Source: Agaricus subrufescens
Lineage: Eukaryota; Basidiomycota; Agaricomycetes; Agaricales; Agaricaceae
DNA length: 64,000 nt
Assembly (NCBI GenBank): GCA_029945375.1
Contig: CM057060.1
Location: forward strand, 2,480,001 to 2,544,000
Direction: 5' to 3'
Part shown: piece after piece, positions 1 through 10,965 of the stretch
Numbering within the stretch: the stretch's first letter is position 1
Layout: each line of letters opens with the position of its first letter
Translations under genes and position numbers: made by a program
Notes under the pieces: model-generated
What the model was told of the DNA's origin: nothing
What the model saw: only the letters and a program-made list of their open reading frames with translations
Databases searched by the model: none

Positions 1-371
1 TCAACTTTGTCGAGTGAGAAGAAGATACCACTTGTAGGAAGGGTTTACATTAAAGCCGCTATGCAGTCAAAAGCATGGACATACGCCAGAATTATGGTGA
101 GAAGCCTTTTAAGTCCAATTAGGGGGGTGATGTGATGGAAGGCCACCCAACGGAACACTCACCAGTCAGGGAGATAGGAAAACAAGAGTTTCTTCCGCCT
201 AATTGGAGTCATGGGACGCACATTCCTATTGCGCGACTGAGAGGGTCTGAGAGCGAAGAGCCTCATGGTGGAAGGGAAAGGGAAGAGTGTGATCTGTGGG
301 CGCCTTTTTGTGGGGCATGTCGGTGACCTTGGCAGAGAGGGTAATGATTGTAAATCTCGATCAGCTCCATC
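1..371. other. upstream region of the PPP4R2-like gene, no clear gene
   Basis: I see no convincing coding exon here. Short reading frames on both strands have no recognisable family features. The stretch probably holds the promoter and 5' leader of the PPP4R2-like gene that follows, and possibly an upstream exon of it, because the frame at that gene's 5' end is not fully resolved. Confidence 0.4.
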
Positions 372-1487
372 ATGGCGCAGCACCAGGCGATGCTCGAAAA
401 CATCGCCTCTACAGACATCGTAGAGTTTGCTTGTCCCTTTCCAACTACCGCGTCTCACTATTGCTGATCCCCTCGGCAGGGACGACTGGTCAATTATACG
501 CGAGGCTGTGAAGCTCAGAATCGAAGAGGTGCTTTATATTGTTTTGCTTGTAATGGTACCCGGTGGAATACTTAATCCGCAAGCAGAACATCCAATCGTT
601 TCTTTCAACAACAAAATCTGGCCCGCAGCCACCGTCTTTTAGTCCAGTCCAGACCCCCAATGGAGGCCTCAAGATCGCGCCGTTCCCACCACATAGAACA
701 GTCCGCGTCCACTTGAACGAAAAACCCGTCAGCTATATGAAACCAGAGGAGGCGCAAGAATCCAAGAAATACATCTTCGAACAACTCGATACTTTCAGTT
801 CGTACGTCTGTTTTTTCTTACGGCACACTTAATTTCAAGGGGGGACTAAAATCCCAAAAAAGTGCGCCATTCTCCGTACAACGCCTATGCGAACTCTGTG
901 TCAAACCCAAAAGCCATTACAACTCTGTCGGAAAATACCTCCGCGCCGTCGAGAAATCGATACTCGTGACTTCAGAGTGGGACAGCTTCCCTCCTCTCAC
1001 AGAAGAAGAAAAAGATTCCTTCGGACGTGGAGCTACAGTCCTAGGCTCCACTCGACAATCCGCACCCTCAACCCCACTATTCTCACCTATACCATTCCTA
1101 CACGAAGATGCTCGCAGATCACAATCACGTAGTCCACCACCATCGCCTCTCACTTTGGCAAGTGCTGCATCTATTAATGATTCCACTGCACAACCTTTGG
1201 AAAGCAAAGCTCTCGGAATGGTAGATGAAATGGATGACCCCGGACCTGGACACCTGAGCGATCGTCCTACAGCTTTGACTGCTGTCACGGAATTAAGCGG
1301 GGAGCACTACAATTCCCAATCAGAGTCGACTACAGCAGCATCCAGCCAACCTTCTCAATCAAGTTCCTCCACCTCACGACCACTTTTCGGGAGTCTGGAA
1401 CAGAGGTTTGTCAGATCCGGACTCATGGGTCCAGCATCAGACGGCATGGCAGTGGAAGACAACAAGGAGAACACGCAGTCACAGTAA
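372..1487 (+). CDS. PPP4R2: serine/threonine protein phosphatase 4 regulatory subunit 2 (PPP4R2/Psy4 family)
   Basis: Regulatory subunit of the PP4 phosphatase complex, which in the family acts in DNA-damage recovery and checkpoint control. The conserved core is visible: DDWSIIREAVKLRIEENI near 481-600, then APFPPHRTVRVHLNEK, and after an intron APFSVQRLCELCVKPKSHYN followed by GKYLRAVEKSILVTSEWDSF, which matches the PPP4R2 block around the human QRLCELL and FLRGVEKNVMVVS segments. The C-terminal third is a Ser/Pro/acidic disordered tail ending NKENTQSQ. Introns are clear at 529-586 and 802-862. A first intron at about 420-479 is likely, but the exon starting at 372 (MAQHQAMLENIASTDI) joins it one base out of frame, so the true start or first junction is uncertain. 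It is convergent with the Fyv7-like gene. Confidence 0.72.
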
Positions 1488-2080
1488 AAGGTATGTTTTC
1501 ACGTTATTGAAAGTTTGATTTATCTAACCGAGTCTTCATTAGGCCAGTACATACATGCACTTTACGTGTAACTTTAATTTTCCTCGGATCTACAGTGTTA
1601 TTTTTGAACCTCATATCACGTCCCGAACCCGCTCTTACAACACTTGAACTTATATGTTTATGCTTCACACTACCGAATGAAGCCTAGTCATAGCCTTGTT
1701 TCTGTAAATGTTGGCTTGCAAGCCAACCTCCTAGTCGGGCCCGAATGGCTCGGAATCAGCATTCTCATCTACGCCACATCAAAATAGTACACAAAGCTGT
1801 CAAAGTCTATTCCCCTCGCAGAGAAGAACAAAAAGCTTGGGGTCAACCAAGGGCCGACTGACTATTGTCAAACTCCACCCCGCCACGACTCGTTTCCCCA
1901 TCAGAAAACGAGGGACAAGCGTGTTGATCATACCATTATCTACATTCAACAGGTCCCGATTCGTCGAGATTCTTTAGGCAGGTATAATAGCATTCTACTT
2001 GGTGATAATCACAAACCCAAAAAAACAATGAGACCCCATATACCACGTTATAAGCGCCGACTTACCTCGAAGTAGCCATT
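1488..2080. other. convergent intergenic region
   Basis: This lies between two convergent stop codons and should contain the 3' untranslated regions of the PPP4R2-like and Fyv7-like genes. I see no coding frame, RNA gene or repeat in it. Confidence 0.5.
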
Positions 2081-2834
2081 TCACTGCGTCTTTGTTTGCT
2101 CAGTGATTTTCGCAAGCATGGCATTCATGCGTAACTTCATATTAGGCTGTCCTCTTCCCCTCGAGGGGGCACCAGTACCACGAGTTTTATTGGAAGACCC
2201 TCTTCCTCCTCGATTATGATGCGAATTCCGTCCCCGTTTGAACGAATCTGATTTATATGTATGTAATGATGATTTTGAGTACGCCTTTTGGAAAAGATCG
2301 CGGACAGATGTTTTCTTGTCATCGGTGTTAGAGCTTGTAGTGGCGTCGTCTCGGGTAGTAACATTATCACGATGACGACGCTGATATTGTTGTTGTTGCT
2401 TTCCTAATTTCTTCTGGCGGGCACCCGGCGAGCGTGGGGGTGGAGATAAATTGTTGGAGTCAGAATCAGGCGGGCCGCCGAAGGCTGTTCCAGGCTGTTC
2501 AGCGCCCGCCGAGTCCAAATCAGAATGAACCGATCCTTCACTCCCTTTGTCATGCCCATACTCATCATCATCAGCATGTTCCTGCCGTTGATCTTCCCCT
2601 TCCTGTGGAATTTTCCCTGAACGGAGAGACACAATCCCCTCTCTCCTCTTCTGCGCCTTCCATCTGCTCTTGATTTTCGCTCTTTCGACCCACTCCTTTT
2701 TCAGTTTCCTGGCTGGTCAAGAGAGAGGGCTCAGTGTCAGGAGATAAGAGTGGGGTAGGGCAGCAGGACGGACCTCTGTCGGGCGGATAGTGATGGAAGG
2801 CTGGCGGCTTTTTGCGCTTCTGAGGGTCCGGCAT
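2081..2834 (-). CDS. FYV7: Fyv7/CCDC59 (TAP26)-family ribosome biogenesis protein
   Basis: Small, very basic nucleolar-type protein of about 230 residues. Exon 1 (2834-2774) encodes MPDPQKRKKPPAFHHYPPDR. A 61-base intron (2773-2713) joins in frame to RKLKKEWVERAKIKSRWKAQ. The middle is acidic and low in complexity. The C terminus GRGQPNMKLRMNAMLAKI matches the diagnostic GQPN-x4-M-x3-L-x-KI ending of human CCDC59 and yeast Fyv7, where the family acts in 18S rRNA maturation. Assignment rests on that C-terminal motif plus basic composition. The middle is not conserved enough to help. The start codon is 125 bases from the divergent eIF1 start, so the two genes probably share a promoter region. 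Confidence 0.7.
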
Positions 2835-2959
2835 GCGAGTAAGGAGAGCTGTGTCGCTTACATAATGCTCCGCAAAGAGTCACCTTGACTAAGTTCTTCC
2901 CACTTTCTTGCCTCAACATTTCCCCCTTCCCTCCTCCCAATCTCCATCCCCTCCCTCGC

Positions 2960-3460
2960 ATGAGCGTGCAGAATCTCAATACTTTCGGTGTGTCTTTATA
3001 CATGCGCGCGGTGCTCAACATAACTCCTTGCTTATGCTCTCGTAGATCCCTTTGCAGATGAAGGCGATCCTCTTGCTGGAAGCCAGGACGTAGGATCGCA
3101 AAACGATTACATCCATATCCGTATCCAGCAAAGAAATGGACGGAAGACTCTGACCACTTTGCAGGGCTTGCCCAAGCGTGAGTGATATCTATGTTGCTCT
3201 AGTCCCAATGCTTATCACAGGCTGCAGAATACGACCTCAAGAAGTTGCTCAAGGCATTCAAAAAGGTATTTTTGGGCCAGTTTTGTGTTTCCGAGTCGCC
3301 TAATATGAGTTGGCAGGAATTCGCCTGCAATGGAACTCTCGTTGACGACGAGAAGATGGGTCAAGTCATCCAGCTCCAGGGAGATCAGCGTGCCAAGATA
3401 TCTGCGTTTTTGATCGAAAACGGGCTTGAGAAATCAACCATCAAGGTTCACGGATTCTAG
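2960..3460 (+). CDS. SUI1: translation initiation factor eIF1 (SUI1)
   Basis: eIF1 binds the 40S subunit and enforces start-codon selection. Four exons (2960-2987, 3046-3177, 3228-3265, 3317-3460) join in frame to a protein of about 113 residues, the usual family length. The N terminus is MSVQNLNTFGDPFADEGDD. The core contains YIHIRIQQRNGRKTLTTLQG and LPKQYDLKKLLKAFKKEFAC, then NGTLVDDEKMGQVIQLQGDQ and the C-terminal KSTIKVHGF. All are hallmark SUI1 segments, including the basic QQRNGRK loop. Three introns in so short a gene fits basidiomycete architecture. It is divergent from the Fyv7-like gene. Confidence 0.96.
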
Positions 3461-3748
3461 CTAGGCTCAGTCTCCGCGGGACGACAACGACCAGAGGGAC
3501 TACCGCCCGGGGACGTATTATCCAGTATTTTATTTCCTCTTCATTTGTCAATCTTCAGCGTGAGACCTTGTATGGTGTTTTCAAGCCACTTGTAGCTACT
3601 TCATATTTTCTCTGTCTTTTCTTTTCCTTACACCTTGTATGTCTTAATCTCCGTCATATTTTTGTATACAATTGATTCGACCCAGTGGGTTGTCAGGCAC
3701 TAAGATAAAACGTAAACGAGTTTACAAGCAAAACACTTAACTGCAGCA

Positions 3749-4514
3749 TTATTTAATCTTGTCCAGCGGCCTGTTGAATCCACCACGCCTAGAAGAAAGA
3801 GTGTGATCCACTAGTGTGTCCATAACCACCAGTGTTGCGTACCTGTTCATGTATTGGCGCCATGTTCGTATTTTCTTGATGCTCACGCTGCCTTCTTGGT
3901 TGCCAGTGACATGCTTGCCCTGGCGGGCTGTTAGACGGTACTTTCGCGTCAACTCGCCACATACCTTGGTGGAACCGAAGCCAGACATTCCCATCATTGC
4001 CATCATACCAGAGTCGTCCTCTTCAGCGACATCCATTTCCTCGCCCTCTTCCTGTTCCTCGCCGATCGATTTGCTGCTGGTGGGGACGGGCGGCGGCGGC
4101 TGTGTAGGAGTAGAGTCTTTGTGTTGGGGAGGCTGGCTGGGAGCAGGTTTCGTGTCTTCTCGACGTCCCTCGTCTCTTCTATCACCACGAGAGGACGACT
4201 CGCGGTCGTCTCTCCGCTTGTCGTCTTTTCTGTCTCTCCTGTCAGAGTCACGGTATTTGTCCCGGTCGCCGTCTCTGCGGTAGTCCCTTCTGTCTAGAGA
4301 GAAATCAGCTGAGAGAAGGAAGAGAAGAGAAGAGCAGGACAGGACCTCGTCGCTCCCCCCGGCGTGGACTGCGCGAGCGACTTGATCTCCGCCTCGGTTC
4401 GTCCCTGTGTCTCCCGCTGCCTCTGGCTCCGGCGCCGCGAGAATGGCGATCCCGGTCCCGGTCGGCTCGCTCCCAGTCTCTTTCGTGGCGGCGGTGGTCT
4501 GCACGGGACGACAT
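3749..4514 (-). CDS. SNRNP27: U4/U6.U5 tri-snRNP 27 kDa protein (SNRNP27, DUF1777)
   Basis: Spliceosome component of the tri-snRNP. The N-terminal two thirds is an RS/RD/RE-rich disordered domain starting MSSRADHRRHERDWERADRD, followed by a Pro-rich and then an acidic stretch (EEQEEGEEMDVAEEDD). The conserved C-terminal domain reads GMSGFGSTKGKHVTGNQEGS then VSIKKIRTWRQYMNRRGGFN and ends RPLDKIK, which is the family signature. Three short introns interrupt it: in the RS region (about 4290-4345), after GSTK (about 3920-3966) and inside MNR-RGG (about 3790-3842). The start codon is only 57 bases from that of the divergent RRM-like gene. Confidence 0.93.
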
Positions 4515-4571
4515 TGCGTGACAGCGGAAGGGTGACCTCGGATGAAGAGGGCGTGACAGGAACTCTTCGAC
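4515..4571. promoter_or_regulatory. very short shared region between two divergent start codons
   Basis: Only 57 bases separate the start codons of the tri-snRNP 27K gene and the RRM-like gene. Promoter elements and both 5' leaders must therefore overlap each other or the coding regions. No TATA box is visible in the gap. Confidence 0.5.
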
Positions 4572-5380
4572 ATGCAGCCGCTGAGGCAGGTCGCTGGACG
4601 GACGGTGCCTGCGTTCAGACCGCGCGGGCCCCGCCATCGCCACCCGGCCCCCGCCCGCCCAATCCACATCCTCCTCACAAATGTGCCCCGCACCGCGACC
4701 CCCTCGGACATCCGCAGGGCCATCTCCCGGGCCAGCGTCGTCGGCGTATCGGACAGTGCGTTCAGTGTTGTCTGCGTTTTTTGGTGTGTGCTCACGGCCT
4801 TCATAGTTGCCCTCGACTACAAGTTTTTCAAATCCACCGAGCGCGCCATTCTCACCCTCCTCGACTCCACGTACCTTTCTCGCAACCTTGAGGCCCTTCG
4901 GCACCTCACCATCTCCGGGCTTCCCGTGTTTTCGCAACCGTATGTCCCAGAGTCAAGACAGGAGCAAGGGACCCAGAGGATGAGAGGCCAAGAGGGGCGA
5001 GCCCAGGCAGCTGTCCGGGGAGCTCTTGCTGGCAATGGTCCTAGTGCTGGAGTTGCCAATAACGGCATGAACGTGATATTCTCTGGTTTACCGGCAAAAA
5101 CAACTGTTAAAGACCTGGCAGAGCTGTTGAAGGACTTTGAGATTGCGCGGTCGGACAAGGGATTACCACAAATTCAGAAAATTACGCCGTAAGTTGATAT
5201 AACCCTTTTAGGTCTGATGCGCGGCACTAATGTCGTTTCAGGCCACTCGATGTTTTCACGTTGACTGCAAAGTTTCTTATCACTACTAGTTCGGTCACGG
5301 AAGCCCATCGTCTTGTGCGCACAATGCATGCTACTTACCATGCAAACGACTTTTTGATATCGGTCAAAATTATCTACTAG
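4572..5380 (+). CDS. protein with two RRM-like folds, possibly mitochondrial
   Basis: Uncharacterised protein of about 235 residues. The first 30 residues ([19 protein letters not shown] onward) are basic, Pro/Ala-rich and free of acidic residues, which would suit a mitochondrial presequence. Two stretches look like degenerate RNA-recognition motifs: [20 protein letters not shown] with [18 protein letters not shown], and [20 protein letters not shown] with [20 protein letters not shown]. Each has a hydrophobic beta-1 strand followed by an amphipathic helix and a beta-3-like strand. Introns at about 4755-4804 and 5189-5241 join in frame. No ortholog name is recognised. Convergent with the CBP20 gene, with stop codons 54 bases apart. 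Confidence 0.68.
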
Positions 5381-5434
5381 TGTTCATATAGTCCAATAAG
5401 AATATATAGACGTAATGCAACCTACACAACAAAA

Positions 5435-6295
5435 CTACATCATGTCTTCGTCCAGTCGAGATCGCTGACCCTAGGACCGATGGTATCAGCATGTTAATGC
5501 CTGCCTTGCAACGCGGTCCACTCACCATCCTTGCCTGTTCATCCTCATCATCCGGCGAGCGTCCGCGCTTGAGTTTGTTCTCGGTTTGAGAACCACCCTG
5601 GTCTTTCCAGTCTTCACCACCGCCAGCCACAGCGCCTGGACCATCCTGAGCATCCGCATACCGTTCCTCCACCTCTCTGCGTCTTTCAATTTCTAGTCTT
5701 TGAGCTTGGGCACCCCATCCTCCGCGACCAGGATCATAATCTTGTCTGTGTTCATCACGCACCTGGCCTCCACTTTTTCCTCGTCCAAACTGTCGACCTT
5801 CTTTGTATCCAAGGTCCAAATCACAACGGATGATGCGTTCATCGAGTTTAGTTCCACTGACAAACTTCATGCATGCGAGCGCCTCTGCATGTGTGTAGTA
5901 TTCCACAAAACAGAATCCACACGGTGTCCTGAGAGAGAGAGGGGGGTCCAATAAGGTTGGCATAGCCGTAATCAATAGACTTTATACGTGGAAACGCACC
6001 GAGTGTTCTTGTCCAAGCCCATAATAATACGTTTTATCCCGCCTCCATCTTCCGGATTGGCACATTTTGAAAAAAGCTCAAAGATCTGTTCTTCTGTCGT
6101 GTAAAAGCTCAGGTTGCCAATCTAGCGTAGACAGTGATTGTTCCAGCCCAGAATGCAGTCAAGAGAGAAGACGGCGGCACATACGTAGAGCGTAGATGAC
6201 TTGGCCAAGAGTTCCGCCTGCCTCGAGCGGTCCACTCTCGCCTGCGAGTCCTTGTAGTTCGAGGGCTGGTCGAGGGGAGTGACGACATGGGCCAT
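5435..6295 (-). CDS. CBC2: nuclear cap-binding protein subunit 2 (CBP20)
   Basis: Small subunit of the nuclear cap-binding complex, which binds the m7G cap of RNA polymerase II transcripts with its RRM. Start at 6295 gives [20 protein letters not shown]. The RRM follows with RNP2 [20 protein letters not shown] and, after an intron, RNP1 [20 protein letters not shown]. The signature [20 protein letters not shown] follows, then the conserved [20 protein letters not shown] tail that closes over the cap. The C-terminal extension is long and charged for the family, about 80 residues. A final short exon encodes [11 protein letters not shown] after an intron beginning at about 5525. Divergent from RPT3 with 119 bases between start codons. 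Confidence 0.95.
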
Positions 6296-6414
6296 TTTTC
6301 TGCAGAGGGACGAACGGAGGTTGCGGCTGCCTCGGTATATATTTAACCTTTCCCACGGGGGTTGCCCAGTTTGGAGATGGCGAACGCGTCATTCTCTTTC
6401 GCAACTGTGAACCC

Positions 6415-8071
<1,657 letters not shown>

Positions 8072-9123
8072 TCCGATTTCTTGTTTATACTGGTACGACA
8101 ATTGTTCCTCTCGCAGTTTCAAATTCAAAACTTAAAACAAATCATTATAGCTTCCACTTGTATTCTATACCTGCAATTGCATTATATTCACCCAATCATT
8201 CAAATCATGCCGCGCGATTTCCTCTTCTTTCTCTCTCTCTGCTTCTCCCACATACGCTCTGTTCACTTTGGCATCCATCTGCTTTTCAATCACACGGATG
8301 GGTGCTCATTCTTATGAGCAAGAAAAAAAAACTTTTGTCCATCTCTGTTTCCTTCCTCTTCGGCCTCTTGAGGCGATGTCTTCGGATATGTGGAGAGGTT
8401 AGCCCTAAGGGTTGAATACACGCTATTTGTATAAACCTTTCTCCTCGGTTTGTGGTATATCTCATGTGAGTGTCTGCCTCTTTTTCTTTCTGTTTATCAA
8501 GGGAATGGTATACTGAACGACAGGTTAGATGAATATATATATATATATATATCAAGGTTTTCGTTCGTGACGTTTTAAGGTCAAGCTTGCTCTTTCAAAT
8601 ACCCCTGGATGGCGCTCTTATAACCAGAGCGTTATGTTCTTTATCTCGAAAAGAGCTAGAGCGATGATTTTCGACGACTCTTTAGGTACTTGAAAGACGA
8701 TAATCCGGTCGCCGTTCCCCCGCGTAGTTGTTCATATCAACTCGATGTCCTACGATGTGATGAAGATACGTTGGGTAACAATTCTTTCTTTCTTCTTTGC
8801 TCCTCAACACTCTGGACGGCGTATATGTAACCTACACGCTCGTTCTCATTTTACGGGAGCTATATAAACTCATCATCGAACTTCTCTCTCAGTAGAAGCC
8901 GATGAACCGGCCAAACACGGTCCACCGTATACCTCCAAAAGCGGACGAATCACTCGGCTGGAATACATTCCTTCTCTCCTTTCTTCTCTTTTGATATCCA
9001 AATCCTTTTTCCATATGACGAGTCTATATGTATACAAAAAGTAGCACGCGGCTAGGGAAAAAAAAAATGATGTCCAGATCAACTGTGGCATTTATATCTA
9101 TCTATCTTTTTGAGTCCACATCA
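8072..9123. other. convergent intergenic region between RPT3 and P5CR
   Basis: About one kilobase between convergent stop codons, which should hold both 3' untranslated regions. It is T-rich and A-rich in runs. Apart from an AT dinucleotide repeat I see no coding frame with family features and no tRNA A/B-box pair. Confidence 0.45.
8533..8552. repeat. (AT)10 microsatellite
   Basis: A perfect run of ten AT dinucleotides lies in the region downstream of RPT3. It is a likely length-variable marker. Confidence 0.9.
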
Positions 9124-10494
9124 TCATTTCTTTGGTTGGCCCAGTTCGCCGGCTCGCTCGGTGGCTACTTGAATACCACGAGCAATTGTGGAGCGGACTC
9201 GGCCGTCTTCAAGAGCCAAGAGACCTGCAATTGTACATCCCCCAGGAGCTATTAAAGTGTATGACGTAGTTCAGTTGTGGATCATCTAAAAATGGAGTAA
9301 GAAGATTTGGAAAGACGTACTGCAGACGGAGTCTTTGATCTGGGCAGGGTGGGTGCTTTGTAAAACCATACGAGCGGCACCTTGGAAGGCTATGCATCAA
9401 AAAGAAAAAGAAAGAAGGAAGAATCAGTAAAAAAAACACATCAGTCATATGGATGGATGGAAAATGACACTGACTTTGGGCGGCAAGTTCTAGAGCCGCA
9501 CTCCTTGGCAATCCCATCATCACACCACCATCAGCCATGGCGTCCATGAGAACACATGCAAAAGCGGGGCCAGACCCCGCCAAAGCTGTGCACGCATCAA
9601 AATGTTTCTCATCAAGGAAATTACATCTTCCAATAGAAGAAAATATTTTCAAAATGATGACGTTGTCGGTTTCCTCTTCCGGCGAGGGTGGCAATGTCGT
9701 AACAACAGTCATCCCTTCGCGAATCTTGATTTTGATTATTATTTTTTTTTCCGATATTCAACCCCCCCAAAGAGGAAAGTGAAGGGAAAGAGGGGCAAGG
9801 GACAGAGGAGAAACGATAAAAAAAGATTTTAGTTAGAAACGGGGTTGTGGAGCGGGAAATTAAGAGAAAGGGGGTGGAAATTGTTCCCAGTAACGTACTT
9901 TGCAAGGAGTATTCGGCATAGCTCGGACCACTCGTGTTGAAGATGGTACCCAATTCGAAAGCTGGGAAATAGTTACACCAGCGAGAATGCTGATCAAGAG
10001 TTTTCCCTGGAGAACGTCGCTCATTCCCTGTTCACTAAGAATCTTCTGCGCGACTTGAGGTTTGCAGCTGAGAAACACTTCAGTACCCTGCACACAAATT
10101 AGATGTATATACATACCAAAGGAGAACGACGTCAGACTGTTTAACAGCGTAGACGTTCTTCGATGCGAGGACCTCGACTTGCTTAGCCAACTCGCCCATA
10201 CTTCCAAATAGGCTGATCAGCTTTTTGGCCGACGATTCACGGCTCACACAAGTGATGAAGCGAGAAGGGGTCGCAGCATCTTGTGAGTCAACAGGTGACA
10301 CTGTGCCAGGAGTGTGAGCCTCCCATTTGGGGGCGCCGTTGGTAAGAGAGCGTTTGGAAGTATCAAGGGAATCGAGCACGCCAGATAGAATGGCAACGCC
10401 CATAGTACCGCATCCTATCAAGGATACTGATTAGATGCATGCCACCGTTATGTGTATTGAGAAATGGACCTAAAACACAGAGTGTGTACCCCAT
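9124..10494 (-). CDS. PRO3: pyrroline-5-carboxylate reductase (final step of proline synthesis)
   Basis: Reduces delta-1-pyrroline-5-carboxylate to proline with NAD(P)H. The N-terminal Rossmann motif MGYTLCVLGCGTMGVAILSG is reconstructed by splicing a first intron near 10420-10470 and gives the GxGxMG nucleotide-binding signature. SDVVLLCCKPQVAQKIL follows across a second intron. VVRAMPNTPCK precedes an unusually long intron (about 9728-9898) with runs of A, T and C. The catalytic dimerisation domain contains FDACTALAGSGPAFACVLMD and ADGGVMMGLPRSAALELAAQ, then the C-terminal PGGCTIAGLLALEDGRVRST. The protein ends ELGQPKK. Start at 10494 is the only Met that completes the Rossmann motif. Confidence 0.95.
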
Positions 10495-10965
10495 TGCAGT
10501 GTCTTACGCTGAATTTTTTGGCAGATGAGGGGAAGACGAGAGTTGTGTTCGATACTCGACCAGCTTTTAAACGTATTGGCTGGGCTTCGATTGCATATTT
10601 TGTTTCTTATGTCATCATGCCAACAACATCGCTATTCGGGAATCAGGATCACCATCAAGGCGAAGGATGTGGATATTCATATGAAATCAACGAGATGCCG
10701 ACACCTTTGGAGCATTAATTTGTGAACGCTCCAGCATTCGGAAATACCCAGTCTTCCATATGACGTTTCGGAATTTAATCATTACTCTAGGATACATGAT
10801 TTTTCGGGGTGGGTATGTAGATATCATTATTAGCAATTAATAGCAAAACCTCATGCAAGGAGCATCTAGTGGATGAAGATGAGAGCAGTAAATACTGAGA
10901 ATCAAAAAGTGGAGCAACGAAATAACAACCAATTTAGATAAACCCATTTGAAACCCATGAAAGAT
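10495..10965. other. intergenic region upstream of P5CR
   Basis: Holds the P5CR promoter and the 3' untranslated region of the mitochondrial RNA polymerase gene. Two short overlapping plus-strand frames near 10464-10725 show no family features. I see nothing else. Confidence 0.4.

Noticed and set aside
9537..9832. Plus-strand frames within P5CR
   Set aside because: They are antisense to P5CR exons and to its long intron, without independent features.
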